The notes: generated from the sequence alone by a model not told the origin. A DNA stretch of 64,000 nucleotides from Thinopyrum elongatum (GCA_011799875.1 CM022298.1:48979375-49043374), one strand, 5' to 3'. Positions 30,991 to 44,395 are shown, counted from the first letter of the stretch. Program-made: numbers and translations.

Positions 30991-32624
30991 ACTGGCCATT
31001 AACATGCTATCATCGTCGGACAACTGCTCTAATTGGTCAGCACTGGCGGTACATTGGATGACCCGTCACCAGTGACCGAGGTGCCACCTTGCCACTCAGG
31101 TTGTACACGTTTACTTCAATCCCACAGGGCCGTCTGAGTAATCATACATTACATCATCTGTTATGCACTGTAATAATACAATGGACTGGATTGAAAGATG
31201 AATGCAAATGTGTGGTTGTGATAAATCATGTATTGATCGCTGATAGATTATTAGTTGTATCATTTGATGTGAATTATGATTATAGGGCTTACTGCAAAAT
31301 AGAAATTAGTCTAAGCCTGGAGTAAACATTACAAACGATTTTACTAGATAAACTCTCTCGAATACAAAACTATTCTAGTAGCACCGAAGCGACTGGGATG
31401 CTTAATTCTTTCAATAGGTGCGAGGCCTCAATAAACTGAGGTGGGGATTTCTTGTAGTACGGACGCAACCGCCTACAATAAGATGGAGTATCAGCTCTAG
31501 TTTGGCACTGTCAGAATCGACCAACGGTTGTGTAATTGAACCGCCTTCTAATTAAAGCCCTGTTAGGTACCAGTGTAAACTCATAGCTTTCTTAATTAGA
31601 TAAGTTTGCAAGGTCATTCTTTTTATACATGGGGAGTGTCCTAAGGGTGGCACATGCAAGCTTTTCATTTCTTTGATTAGGCGAGTCATCATACCACAAG
31701 AAGAGGAAAAATAGGAGTACCATGCCATGCTAGCTTACATCGAACAGATTTAATTATACAGACATTTGACTAATCATACATGATAGAAAATATTCTCGGG
31801 AGTTTGATCCAATGAATAAATGAAGTCCAAACGAAATCAATTCATATGGACTGTAAGTCGTAAGGTTACAAACAAATTTTTATGAGAAACAGTACATATG
31901 ATTAATAAATATCCATTGTAAATGTTTGAGCAGACATATTAGATAATTATGCAACGGTCATGCTCTTTAGACATAGAGAGACTCTAACTGTAAATATAAG
32001 ACTACAATGCCCATTTATCAAAATGTAAATGCTATCTTAAATCAAACATATTATGTCCGTTTGACTGAACGATCGTATGGAAATGATAGAAAATATTATG
32101 AGTTGGATAAAATAAAATTTCTCGTCATAAAGGAAGTGCAGATGAATACTTAACTAAGATCAGGTGGACTGCGAATACTACGTACAAAACCGGACATTCC
32201 ACACGCGGGATAAATCATAAGGATTACGTACAAATCCTGAACTAAAAAACAGTGAATTTCTATAGTTGTACATATATTATCAATTTCTACCCAGATAACA
32301 TGGATTGCATTCCTGAAGAAATAACATGGATGACACACAAGTTTGGTTAAGAGTGGAAATAGAATAGTCCATCCAACTGAAATCTTCCTGTCATACTTGG
32401 TTGTGGTACAATCACGAAGGTTCTGTTATACATGTTCCAGGAAGAAATCTTGAGAAATTGATAAATAAACTAAAATGTTTACATGATCGAACTGGAATTA
32501 ATTAATAACTGAGAGCAAATTGTTCAGCAAACGATAGCCTACATTCGCCAAAATCAAAATAAACAGACAAAATCTCTCATCATGTGAGCACACTTTTCCC
32601 TGAGATCTAGTATAACTAGGACAC
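30991..32624. other. AT-rich intergenic, no gene seen
   Basis: No coding potential, no clear repeat ends and no paired TIRs found by eye. It lies downstream of the F-box gene and may contain its 3' end signals. Confidence 0.5.
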
Positions 32625-33792
32625 TCAGTGCGTGCCTAGCGTCAACAACCGGAGAAAAATGCTCCGATTGCCGATGTCCTTATGGTCCTGCAGTCGGGTA
32701 AGGGTGCCCTCTGTGAGGTTCACCTGGAACACTGCATGGCACACGACTAGGTAGCCGGCATGGTTCTCGAACCTACGAACCACTAGCAGCATCCCTGCGT
32801 CGACAGACGGCACAAGGTAGGACCTCAGGGTCAGGTGTAAGTGACTAGGCTGATCAGTAGCCTGCTGCGTGGCCGCGTACACGAAGTGAGGCTGCGGCTG
32901 GAGCTCCAACTTGAGGACGTCTCCTGAGCGGGTGGGGACGTAGAAGCTGCCGCCCAGGGAGAGGCTCCCATCGCCGTCCAACAGCGGAAGCTCGGCGCCG
33001 TCCCCCTCATTTTGGGCGAAGAAGAATTGCCACTGCCACATGGAGTCGCCGGGCTTGGCGTAGAGGACCATGTCAGTGGACCACACCGCCGCGAGAAGCA
33101 CCACGGTGGGCATGGGAGCTTCGCCGTCGCCGTCCATGCCGTAGATGATTCCTGCGGCCTTGAGGTCTTGTGAAATAAGTGTGGTCTGGAGATTGGGTAG
33201 GCCGGCGACGGCTCTGGTCACCGGGTTGCACAGGCGCAGCTTCTGCGTGCCCCGGCCTGAGGGTGAGGCGAAGAGCAGGCAGCCTTCGGCGCAGGCAAGG
33301 ACCTGCCCGTACAGCCGAGGGATCTTGACGCCGATGAAAGCGCCGGTGAGGACGTTCACGAACCTGGTTTGCTCACCATGGGCTTGGACGAGCATCTTCC
33401 AGTGCCGTGGGAAGAAGCATGGATTCATGCCCATGAGCTTGGGGGCCGTGACGGCCTCCCTCCACGGCTTGACGGTTCTCAGGCGGACGAAGTCCGTCAC
33501 GTCGCAGCGCAGCAAGATCTCCGCCACCTTGCTTACGAGGTCGTGCGGGAGGTCGTCCCAGTTCCCCTCATCGGTCGTTGGGATGATACTGCAATTCGAT
33601 TCAGCACATGAGATCTAAACACACGCATGCATACAACATATTCTGTAGATGAGATCTGACATACTGGAATCAGCCGAAATTATATCAACAAGGCAACAAG
33701 GGAAGAGATCCACAAGCAAGAACATCCAAATAAGTTACGGACCTTTCATCGCCGCTGGCGTCGTCGCCGGGATTGTCAATCCCTGGTTCCAT
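32625..33792 (-). CDS. F-box protein with DUF295-like C-terminal domain
   Basis: A two-exon host gene. Exon 1 is 33792-33743 (starts MEPGIDNPGDDASG; donor GTCCGT) and exon 2 is 33588-32625 (acceptor ATTGCAG), joining in phase to give 337 residues with no disruption. Residues about 26-65 form an F-box (WDDLPHDLVSKVAEILLR, then VTDFVRLRTVKPWREA), which in SCF ubiquitin ligases binds SKP1. The rest (KIPRLYGQVLACAEGCLLFA, LCNPVTRAVAGLPNL and later strands ending in IFLRLLTLGTH) has the pattern of the DUF295-type region common in grass F-box proteins, which probably recognises the substrate. The substrate is unknown. The coding sequence is GC-rich and stands out from its AT-rich surroundings. This is the only intact non-transposon gene I can support. 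Expression cannot be judged. Confidence 0.82.
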
Positions 33793-34489
33793 GGTGGAGG
33801 CGGCGGCGGCTACAGGGGGCTTCTCAACCAATCCCATGGTTGGTGGCGCCTAGGGTTTAGGACTGGCGGCTTGGAGATGGCCGGTGTGGATTGGATCAAC
33901 TTATACGGTGGCGGCCATGTAGAAATGGAAAGCAGGAATGAGGCAAAACGCGGAAAAGGAAAGGTGGTACGAACAGCTAGCACACCACATGATGTGACTT
34001 AATTTCTCGTGAGAATTGCTTTACCCTGGACCGTTGGATGCCCATCCTAGGGCCTGTCAAGCTTCTACTGATTATTCGCTGGATACTTGGAGTATGTGTC
34101 ACGCGCCAGGAAAACCGATCCAAGCAGAGACAGGTTGGAGCATGCTGTACAAGTGATAGAAACTTTCCTAAAGTAACAATCTATAGGTTTCCTTTCTCCT
34201 TTTGACTTAAAAATATATTATTTCTCTCTTTTGCGCGCGCAAAATCAATTCTAGGACGATTTCAGATGCATTTCAATGGGCAACGAGCCCATTGAAATAA
34301 CACTATAAAAACGTACGTTTTTAGAATTTCTATCTGCGACCGCTTAGAATAAGCACATAGCTACTTCAAAAGACAATCAACAACTCAAAACAAAAAAAGA
34401 ATTTCTATCTGCGAGTCCTGCAAGTGTTGCCAATATATTTGATCATTGGTTGGACGGTATTTCAAATAGTTTCAAAACGCTAATAAGGG
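33793..34489. other. Upstream region of the F-box gene
   Basis: A purine/GGC-rich leader (33793-33850) passes into unremarkable intergenic sequence. No convincing TATA box is found and no other gene is seen. Confidence 0.4.
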
Positions 34490-34930
34490 TGGAACCGTAT
34501 GCCCTACTTTGATCGCTTCGGCTATGTAGAAATGATTTGGTTTTTGATGACAAAAATGCTCTCCTCTGCAGGTTATTTTGCGTTGTCCACACTCGCTACG
34601 TACATGGTCTATGCTACAACGACCGGAGACCAACCGCTATTCAAGGCGGTATGTACACGGTTGGAGCAGACGGCTACGGATGTTTTTTCCATACATGGGT
34701 GGCAGCATAACCTCTGGTTGAATCCACTTCCACTTTAGACATAGGCATAGTGTCGGTCTATACGAGTCTACAATGATTGATTTGTCGGTTTTGTTACATT
34801 TTCTATTGTCAAACTTTTGATGTTTGACTATGTGCGGTCTAGTTATGCAGAGGCCGGGCGTTACTAATATTATTTTGTACCCGCTTGATGCTACATTTGA
34901 GATAATAAACTCGTTCTTTATAAAGAAATA
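34490..34930 (+). mobile_element. LINE 3' tail fragment
   Basis: ATGCAGAGGCCGGGCG at 34844, followed by GATGCTACATTTGAGATAATAAACTC and TTTATAAAGAAA, matches the ends of Triticeae LINE 3' regions and resembles 26440-26550. The 5' limit is uncertain and no coding domain remains. Confidence 0.45.
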
Positions 34931-35138
34931 ACAATTTCTATCTAAGAGTCCAGCTGCAAGAAAGCTCCGGACGAAGTTTTTCTTCCCATGGCCCCTGAAT
35001 GTAGCTAACTGTTTGAAATGTTGATTTGCTTAATTTCCTGGGGCACGAAGCTTCAACTTTGTTCGACGAGCAAGTCATGTAGAGCTCAAGTCTTTTCCCC
35101 AGGGAAAAATAAAAAATTGAAGAGTTAGAGTTTAAAAG
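34931..35138. other. Intergenic spacer
   Basis: No gene or repeat end seen between the two LINE-like fragments. Confidence 0.4.
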
Positions 35139-36240
35139 TTTTTTTTTAAATGGTGAATTTTATTAGTTTAAAATGAAGTATCAAGAGAATGGAAATATGA
35201 TGAGCACACACCCAGCCTCTGCAAATATAGGATGCACAGAGTCAGCACCAACACACACAAAAAACACGCCAGCAAATAGCAAAGTCATATAATACCAAAT
35301 ATATGCATGGGAGAGAAAAACAAATAAGGAAAAAAAAAGTCTGAGCACCAACCATCTCCGAACCATATCGGCAAACTAAAGGTAAGCCCATATCCGCACC
35401 GACCATCTCAAGACACCATATCGACGATGAGGATCTTCAACAACAACACCTTCAAGAAGGGAGCGACGCTCACTGGCCGTCGTCATCGTATCCAGCCAGT
35501 CAAGGCCAAAATCTAGGTTTTCAGCTAAAAAAACAGTGTAAGCAATCTGAGCAATGCCTTCAACAAAATAACGACCTATAACCATCGCCATTGCCAGACT
35601 TCGGATCCTTGCTTTCACCCTGGAGCTCAATACCGGGTACTTAAGAAGTACCACCATCAACGTCACAAATGTATTGTCGCCACCACTTTTCCACGACCCC
35701 AGCAGCTACATGCGATGCTGCGCTGCCAATCATTCCTCTACGTCAAGCCACCATCTATAGTTTACATCTGATCGCCGAAGTCAACCATCGGATCTGGAGA
35801 GATGAACTCCCCAAAGATCTTTCTATGTCCACCGCCGTTGTAGAGCCACAGGAGGTCACTGCACCATCACAGTCTGCAGCCGCCGCCGCGCTAGGCTGAC
35901 CAAGATCTGGATCACTGTCACCGCCCGAGGTACCGCGCGCCGACGAGGGGAGACCAAGCCGCCATCTAGCAGAGGCTGGCCCAAGTGCCACAGGAGGCGC
36001 ACACATCCACTGCATCTGCTGGAACAAGTCAACGCGCTGCAGCAGCACCCCAACCAGCGGCCAACCATGGACGCCCCCAGCATCACCGCATGAACCAGCC
36101 TCCAGGGACAGCCGCAACCGTGTTCATCTAGCCGCTGAGCTCCGCCACAGACCCCAGGACCACGTGTGCCAGCGCGCGCCAACACGCCGCCCGCCTCTGT
36201 GCCCACCAGATTCGGTTGCCGCCGCGGAAGGTTTTAAATT
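35139..36240 (-). mobile_element. Non-LTR retroelement fragment, minus strand
   Basis: A T-run at 35139-35147, followed by CCCAGCCTCTGCAAATATAGG (the inverse of a LINE-type GCAGAGGC tail), suggests a minus-strand element ending here. Inland lies GC-rich, leader-like sequence (35850-36230). No reverse transcriptase is present. No target duplication is confirmed. It may be a truncated LINE or a non-autonomous retroposon. Confidence 0.4.
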
Positions 36241-37783
36241 AAGGTGTCAAAACATTTGATTGCTCACTTGACGTACTATCATCTGGGTGAAGTACAATGC
36301 AGTTGTATGTAAGTGATGACGTTTGGATATGCCACTACTCTGATCAGTTGGTAGAGAGACTGATAGTTTGTTAAGCCCTCGTCATGTTGGGCCTATAGTA
36401 GTAATTTGAGGCACTAAAATGGCCACGCACGGATGGACAGTCAACATCATGATATTCTGCGTTTGAAGCATAGGATGGATTGTGGACAAGGATGAGTATA
36501 ACCTGTCAACCACGGGCAATGTGTGTTAGATAACGTGTTATAGTACTTTGTGGGCTCTGGCCAATGTAACTATTTTAGGACCTCTCTGTATTAACTTATT
36601 GTTGTGTGTTGAAATGATCTCTCTGGATTGCCAAGTCAACATCATGACAGAAATAACACATAAATAAATATAGTACATGATCTCAAAACGTATGAGCTTT
36701 TTAAATGATGCCTTTGGATGGTACACAGAAAGAAAATAATTCGACTACTAACAAAAAATATTATTGTAATTATACTAGAGCTATAAGTGTATGAAAGCTT
36801 CCCTATGAACTAGTGGGGTGTGCATTTAACTTGCTTGCTTACGAAGACTTATAGCGTTTGATGAAGCTCGTCTAACTGGGCAATCATGCTGGTTTAGGAC
36901 TTTTCAAGGAGGCACAATAGATTTTCGCCCATCTGTGGCCCGACCAGGATATTCCTTCGAGCGTCTTTGCCCTTTGCGACCACTTTAAGTCCAGCTCGGA
37001 TGCAGTATATGGCTGGATGGAGTCAGCTGCTCGTGCCAGGGCTGCAGTCATACATAGGGGCATCACCCTGACGGTAGCAAATCGGTATGGCATCACCCAC
37101 AAGACAACTAGATTGGCGGAACAGTAGATTTGATGACTCATAGACTTTGGACTTCTGCTCTGATAGCTCTGTGAATATCGGGGGTAACACACTGACGGTA
37201 GCCGAAATTGCCAGAGCATCACTCTGACAGCATCGAACTTCTGGAGCATCGCTGCAAAAGTCCAGGAATAATTATGCATGTTCACAGAACCACAGTGGCA
37301 TCCCACCAAGGGGTCTACATCAATACTGGAGAGCTCTTCTGTGAAGGGAAATGAGAGTGCCATCTTTTGTACGGGCATAGGATCAAATGCTAACGGTTCT
37401 GATAAAAAAAACCACTATGAGTTTATTCTTGTTTGGATGAGAATTCTTGTGGTATCCCTCTAATGGGATTTGGCAAGCAACATGACCGGTTCCTACACAA
37501 ATACTGAAAGATTGGTATGGTCAACTAGAACGGGTGGGTTGTATAGGCGACTAACAATTTTTAACTTTGTTTTCAAATTTTTGGCTCGACAACAAAATAG
37601 GTTGTCTAGGTATGCAACTAGGTGGAGAACCTATAAGACAAGCACAACAAACAACAAGGCAAGCAAAAAGGAAAGACAAGATAATAAGCTTGCACAAAGT
37701 GAAGGATAGAAGTAACCACAAGTGGAGACGAGGATGTGTTTCTGAAGTTCCCTCTTGAGGGAGGTACATCTTCATTGGAGGGG
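36241..37783. other. Intergenic, unassigned
   Basis: A diverged motif like CATCACCCTGACGGTAGC occurs three times at 37060-37230. At 37540-37700 there is sequence like the leader region of LTR retroelements. No gene is supported. Confidence 0.4.
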
Positions 37784-37828
37784 TGTGGAGGCATGATGAT
37801 CCCCATTAGCCACAATGGCTCACCCTAT

Positions 37829-39881
37829 CACTGGTGCAGAGATGTGATCTACAAACAATTTTAACCCGCTTTCCACGACGGAGTTATAAACCGTCGCCTT
37901 ACTAGTGTGGGCGATAGGGGGTCCTTCCCACACGAACCAGAAACCGTCAGGGATAGGTCCTCCGGTCACACACGCCGGTCAAAATGAGCTCGTGTGCGAT
38001 CGGGTGAGGCATCGGAGACAATTATGCAGGCCCAATCATTTCCATTCGTATGTACATCCCACACCGTGAATCCCACAAAAACTTTTTCATTCGTATGTAT
38101 ATCACACATGATTATTTATTTGCAAACGTTTGTGTAAGGTGGCATAAGGCAAACATTTCTCTCGCCGAAGTCGGTTGTGATTCTTCATTGATCCAACACG
38201 CCTAATTTCTAGAAACCGTGTGGGTTATCTGAGTTCATCGCCCATAGTGTTGTCTGAGAAACCGTCTGCAATAGAAAACCCCAATAGGCAGGCTAATTAG
38301 CCTATTACTCATAATCCATTTAGTAATCAAATTGATATTTCTTATAAAACACACCATATATTTCATATCCGTATTACGGCAACCAGGATTTCATAATTGA
38401 ATTACATCTGATAGCTTCAGCACTCAATTACACCATTACACAACAGCACCAACTTTCACATGCAACATCGAAAACCTTTGGAAAGTAGCATCATACATGG
38501 TAAATAGAGAGATGAATCTCATCTGGGAAACTGCAGAAGCGGAAGGCAAATATTGAGCCTTCAGTGATGTTGAATGTCCTTGCAAGTTTAGGCAAGTGGC
38601 TATGGATGATTGCCCGCCCAACCTTCGTCCTCTTGAGGAAGACTTCGATATTGTACCGTGGGTGTTGAATGGATACCTTCCTCGCCTCTTGACCATGCAT
38701 GTGGTTTGAGAGGTAATCATCGGTGAACTGCTTTGGAAAGGACTGAAAACAAAGATATGCATAAGTAACTGTTCTAAATTTTGAAATGGCACAAGGGGAA
38801 AAACAAGGTAAAAGAGTTAGTACCATTCTATAGTTTACTGATGTTTTCTTCGTTGTGCAAACAAAGATCTTGTTGTTATTTGTTTTCTTTATCCTAACAA
38901 TCTTTCTGAGTTTCTTGACTTGACTGATATACATGGACATATCATTTCCCCATATGCAAAATGGGTCGAACAGTGGGTCTAAACCTCTGACAGCAGGACC
39001 TACTTGTGCAAGACCAAATTGTTAAAAACCAAAATATTAGAATGATTCCTGCAACTGCACAATAATGTGCTATTAGCCAAAGGACCATGCATGTGCAAAC
39101 CTCGATGGTAAACCTTATTGCCTCCCATTGTTTCTCTGCAACACATATAAGGCAGATTTTGATCAGGTTATCTGAGAGTTGGCATACTATCAGTTGAATA
39201 TGTTAATGAAAAACAGTCAAATTGCAGATTCAACAGATTAACTCAACCTAGACCAACAGATTCATGCCATTGGCGATGAGGCGAATCACAGAGCAACCAA
39301 GCCGCTACACACTACGATGACCCACGGATTACACAGACCTTGCTAAACAACTTGGAAATAGAGCAATTTTATATGTTTCTCCTGTGTTTAGTAAAACCAA
39401 ACTCGATTTATTTTTCACATACATAACAATGCAAACTGTACCCACGACAAATGAACATCAGATTGCAGATTGAACCAAATAATTGACTGGACAACGGAAC
39501 AAATGAACCAAATAGTTAACTGAGCACCACATTGCACAAAAATCCATATACTAGAAGATAAGATAGTTAACCAAACCAATAATGCTTGATAACTACTAGG
39601 GAATGAAGCAATTGTTGGACCAAACTGTTAACTGAACATTACATTTCAGAAGATCAGATTGCATATTAACATTACAGAGGACAATTCACTAGAAGGCACC
39701 GGCGGTGGCGTCGAGAAAATACTATGAACTGTATTTTAAAGTAGCCAACCGCGTGGCGGCGTTCACGGTGGCCTCGACGGCGAGGTGCTCCTCCAAGATC
39801 TGGGGGTCGGCACAAATGGCAGCCATCGCGACCTCATCCGTGCGTGCGGCCGTGATTTGCTTCTCCGCTGCCAGATGCTCC
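37829..39881 (-). mobile_element. CACTA-B3 element, copy B, 3' part
   Basis: Starts with CACTGGTGCAGAGATG at 37829 and is otherwise the counterpart of 6689-8767. It contains the B3-like ORF and the possible helical exon, and is cut at 39882 by ULP-CACTA at the same base as in copy A. Confidence 0.7.
38491..38999 (-). CDS. B3-like DNA-binding domain ORF in CACTA-B3, copy B
   Basis: Counterpart of 7352-7860 and open from the acceptor at 39000 to TGA at 38491. The basic patch KKLRKIVRIKKT and the B3-like pattern FPKQFTDDYLSNH, VFLKRTKVGRAIIHSH and TFNITEGSIFAFRF are present. The intron keeps its TTTTCAG acceptor and is also in frame without a stop. The aromatic residue of the HWPK core is Leu here (SHLPK) where copies A and C have Trp. 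The gene is 5'-incomplete because ULP-CACTA cuts the element. DNA binding is inferred from the fold pattern only. Confidence 0.55.
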
Positions 39882-40100
39882 CCCTAGTAGAAAACAAGGT
39901 ATTAGTCCCGGTTCCAGAGGGCCTTTAGTCCCGGTTCTGGAACCAGGACAAATCAAACGGGACTAAAGCCCAAAACCTTTAGTCCCTGTTCGCTTACGAA
40001 ACGGGACCAAAGGGGCTCCACATGGCCGCTGCGGGGCGCCCAGGCAAGAGGACCTTTAATCCCGGTTGGTAACACCAACCAGGACCAAAAGGAAGCCACG
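39882..40100. repeat. Subterminal repeats of ULP-CACTA, copy B
   Basis: CCTTTAGTCCCGGTT-type direct and inverted units, as in 8768-8985. From 40101 to 40443 there is non-coding sequence only. Confidence 0.8.
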
Positions 40101-40443
40101 CGTCAGCAGCTCGTAGGCGCTGGGGTTTTTGTTTTTTTTAAGGGGGGGGGGGGTTTGGGGTTTTGGAGGGTTAATTTAGGGGTTTCATATTGGGTTAGCT
40201 AGCTAATAGAGAGAAGTGACCTCTCTTTCTCTGTGCTTGGTCGACGCTAGCTACTATACATATAGAGAGAACTCGACACGCTAGCTAGTAAGCAAATGAA
40301 GGAACCATTAATTACACAAGATCGTCATGAACATATACAGAGAGAAGTGACCTCTCTTTCTCCGAGAGATTGGTCGAACAACAAGTTTTCGTATATCTAT
40401 CCGACGGTACTACATATATATAATATAGCATCTCTTACAATCC

Positions 40444-43400
40444 CTAATATCTAAAATCCATTTCAATTTTCAGATGGTATTCTCCCTTCTCATTTATGAC
40501 GTGGTCAACAAAGAATCACGCCAATTCCTCTTGAATTGCTAGTATGCGATCATGTGGTAGGAGTTCATTCCGCATCTGCCACATCTAATTTAAAGAAGGG
40601 GGTCAATACATATATATGAATGAAACTCAACACAAATGATGGTAATAAAATAAAATTGTGAATATTATTGTTTACATACTTCATATTGTCGGTCAGAGTA
40701 GCCCCGCTCAGAGGTCGATTGGCGGATGAACTCGCAAACGTAGTATCCACATAAATTATTCCCGCCTTCCTGCCACAAGCACTTTACGAGAATAGAGTTC
40801 AATCAAACTGATAATCAAGCATGATAAATGGTATTGATGAAACTAGAATCAATGGGAGATGTGCGGAGCTAGCTAGTACTACTTACTTTCGGGTGTGTAA
40901 ATCGCAGCTCCCTCGGCAGTCCCGGAACCATTCCGGTGAACTCTTTCCAAACCCTGCCAGACAAAGAAAATAATTACTTGATATCCGGAAATGAACAAAG
41001 TTGCCGATATGATATGGTGCGATAATGATCGATTGAACTTACTTCTGGAGCATTGCAGTTATGTCCGCATACTTATTGGGATCTTTTCGTCTCGAGTCTA
41101 AGACAGTTACTACTCCCCGGTCAAGCTTAATCTCTAGCAGAATAAAGTGGAAGCTGCGCACGCATGCATAACTCATCAATTACATTACTATAACCTCGAG
41201 TAAGCGAAACCGAATATGCATAAGACAGTAACACTCACTAGAAGTTGTAAGGAAAGAGTATTTTCCCTTTGTTTTGATTTTGAAGTAACGATTTTAGCAA
41301 GTTGTCCTCAGTATCTTTGTCTCTGTTTTGAACCGACCATTCATTTATGGTATTTGGATTAGTGAACCCAATGTCATAGATTTGTGCTTTTTTGCATTCG
41401 ACGATCTTCAGTCTGCATAATATAGTGAGGATAATTATATATACACGCAATGAAAGAGCTGAGCTATAGAGACTTAATTACAGAGGTAATACTTACAGAC
41501 ATTAGCAAGTCATGAGTTGTTTGTCGAGGGCGTCTTGATTGAATAACTGGAATAACTCCACAAATTCAACAGGCATCACCTCAGTTCCAACGAGGTCGTG
41601 CTCCTCTTTAATTCCTAGCATCAAACTATCCTTCCCAGACTTCCTGCAGGTATCCATGTACCATTCATGCAATCTTTGCATCATCGTTGTTAGAGGAGGA
41701 TGATCAGGTTTGATGAGAGGCTTCCCGTACCCGTATCTGAAGATATCTACTACCTCTAACATTTCAAATTGTACATCATCGCCCAGGTAATTAGCAGGAT
41801 TGGGACAGGGCACTAGCCCCGGATGATTAGCGACGATATCGCTAGACACCTTGAGCGGGGGGCACGATTGCTTCGCCTATTCGCCGAGCTGGGGAATTTT
41901 TTTCCAACTTTTTCGTTTTGCTAGCCTTGCATCACTGCAAGTACTTCCCGACCGCCGCGCTTCACCATATGTCCATTCAATACAGCGCTCATAGTTGGAT
42001 TTCGGCGGAGGCGGTGGTGGTCGCTTCAGGGCATCCAGAGTGCGCTTCACATTCACCAGATCTGCCTTTTCCTTCGGAGGTGGAGGTTTCCGTTCAAAAT
42101 GGGCCTGCACTTCGACTGCCACGATTTCATCGGTTCCCTCGTCAGTCCTCTCGTATGGTAACTTTGGAAGAGGGTTCAGGTTTGGATCAGCTTTGAATTT
42201 TCCCCCCCTCTTGTACTGCTAGCCGCCGGAGCGGCGACGTCTCTCTTCCGCCGTTGCTGACGCGGCGGAGTCCGCTGACACGCCGGAGGAGGCGGAGTGC
42301 TCCGACGCGCCGGAGGAGGCGGAGTGCCCTCACGCGCCGGAGGAGGCGGAGTGCCCTGATCACTCGCCGGAGGAGGAGGAGGAGGAGGAGGCAGAGTGCC
42401 TTGACTTGCCGGAGGAGGAGGAGGAGGCATCCAGTTTGGAAGCTTGATGTACTCCTTCCTCCATAGACAGGTACTCCTTAAAGCATAAACCAGATGAATC
42501 TCCCCTTCACCTGTATGGTAGTCAAGCTCCAGCTCCTCAAATCCCTCCATTATTTCATCCACCGTCACAACAGCATCGCCATATGGAATCGCACGGCAAT
42601 GAAAAGTTCCCATAGCTTGAGGAGGTGCAACAGAGCCGACCACCGCCTTCAAGGTCAGGTTCTGGCATTTCGTCATTAGCTCGCAATGTTCAGCCTCCGT
42701 GATACTATCCACGGGGTAGCGAGGAGCCGTGAAATCAGGCTGAACGAGCTCCGTGGAAGCCACGCTGCTTCTCAGCTGAGATGGTGGGGTAGCTTCTGGG
42801 GCAGCGTCGAAGCAAGGATCATCGTGCCGCTGAGATGGTTGGCCGGTAGCTCGCTGGCTCTCAAGTTCCTCTAGCTTAGCTATTCTTGCATTGACCTTCT
42901 GCATTGAGCTCGCTTCCACTTTCCTCTTTCTCTCTCGGCTTCTATAACCACCGCTCTCAGGAAACCCATGCTACCATGGAACGGAGCCTGGTGTGCCTCG
43001 TGTTAGTCCAGGGTGCTCAGGATTCCCGGGGGCCTCTGTCAGCTCGTCCTTCTGTCTGTCGGGAATGAACGTCCCTTCCTACGCTGCCTTGATTGCTGCC
43101 TGAAGCTTCTTGATGGGTATTGCAAGTTGCTCGTCCGTCCAACGACACTCCCCTGTTTCTGGGTCCAAAGTTCCCCCAACCCCGAAGAAGCAAGTCCTTG
43201 AACGATCTGGCTAGTTCAATGGCGCTGGTTGGACCCCTTTAGCAAGCAGGTCTTGCTCAGCTTTGTCCCACAACGGCCGGGCTTTGTAGTAGCCACCTGA
43301 CCCCGTGTGATGGTGATACTTCTTCTTTGCAGCATTTTTCTTGTTTGTCAGTCACCTTTTCTTACCCTTCTTCGATTGCTTGTAGGCCACAAATGAGGCC

Positions 43401-44179
43401 AGTGATCTCTTATCTTCTCATATCGACCGGTGAATTCTGGAGTCTTCTCTTTCTCGACAAACTTTGTGTTCAACTCTTTCTTCCAGTTCCTGAATAGTTC
43501 TACCATCTTCTTAAGAGAATAAGCCTTGACCTTTCACTCTATAACTGGGTTATTCGGCTCCTCCTCTGGCGGTAGGCTAAAATTTGTCATCAGCGAGGTC
43601 CAAAGATCATCTTTCTGTCTATCCTGGACATAAGATACTTCAAGGTCGTCCTTACTCTTATTCCATTGCACGATGCTGATCAGGACGTTGTCCCTAACAA
43701 CAACTCTGAACTGATGTACAAATGCGTCCTTGGTCTGCTCGGGAGCAATCGGTTGGCCATCTTTCGCGATTTCTGTGATCGTGAACCTTTCATCCTGGCG
43801 CCACCTTTTCTTCGGGCCTTGTCTCCTTACGGAAGTTTGGCTCGATCCGGAGGGCTGAAAGAAGAAAGAAGCATTAATATATGTACATACCAAAACAATG
43901 AATGCATCAAGTTAGCACAGGCTTAATTAGTATATATACCTTGCCAAACTTTTCAATAGCTCCTTCCTCCGTTCGGTCACCGAAATCATCATCATGATCT
44001 CCTTCCTCCGCCATTCGGTCACCGGAGCCGTCATGATCTCCTTCCTCCTCCATTGTTGGATCACCGGAGCGGTCATCCTCTCCTTCCTGACCATCGGTGT
44101 CGTTGAGAAATGACAAGAGATCAACTCCGGCGAGGATTATATCCCCCAACAACTGTTCTTGTTCTAAGTCTCTTTCCAT
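40444..44179 (-). pseudogene. Ulp1/C48 protease-like gene of ULP-CACTA, copy B
   Basis: Exon 1 (44179-43940, starts MERDLEQEQLLGD) is acidic. From 43854 a long exon encodes a basic region (GPKKRWRQDERFTITEIAKD) known from large CACTA-borne plant proteins, then GNPEHPG and KVNARIAKLEELES, the block CELMTKCQNLTLKAVVGS, a shorter proline-rich linker, and DYLGDDVQFEMLEVVD. Later short exons encode the protease core with NFHFIVLEI (His), VTVLDSR (Asp), CLWQEGGNN (Gln) and NNLCGYYVCEF (Cys), so all expected catalytic residues are kept. Disruptions: stops near 43537, 42970, 41877 (GE then TAG), 41509 and near 40525, and frameshifts near 43390 and 42190. The gene is broken but its active site is unaltered, unlike copy A. 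Confidence 0.75.
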
Positions 44180-44395
44180 AGTTTCTGCAAATATTACAAC
44201 ATGGCAATATAGAAATATGAGAGATGGATTATTGGTAAACATAGGCCTATAGCTAATCACAACAGGAATCATATGCATATATGAGCAATGGATTATATCC
44301 CCCTCATGTCGAAGTTATCAGGGTTATACTTTTAGGAGAGGACACTTTGCAAAAAATAATCGCTATGCAGGGAGGGGGTAGATCGACAACGCTCT
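44180..44395 (-). other. Upstream region of the ULP gene
   Basis: No gene. AT-rich sequence between the first coding exon and the 30-bp array. CCCCCTCATGTCGAAGTTA occurs here (44300) and again near 44692 and 44790. Confidence 0.45.

Larger units (their letters stand above)
37784..42892. repeat. Segmental duplication copy B (5.1 kb)
   Basis: Direct copy of 6644-11865. Here the left flank continues into other sequence rather than into CACTA-1, so it shows the uninterrupted site. On the right the ULP gene continues past the duplication breakpoint at 42892. Confidence 0.85.

Noticed and set aside
34499..34738. 79-codon plus-strand frame before the LINE tail
   Set aside because: No recognisable domain and located in a LINE-like fragment.
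36884..37378. 164-codon minus-strand frame
   Set aside because: No domain, odd composition, and it overlaps diverged short repeats; not supported as a gene.
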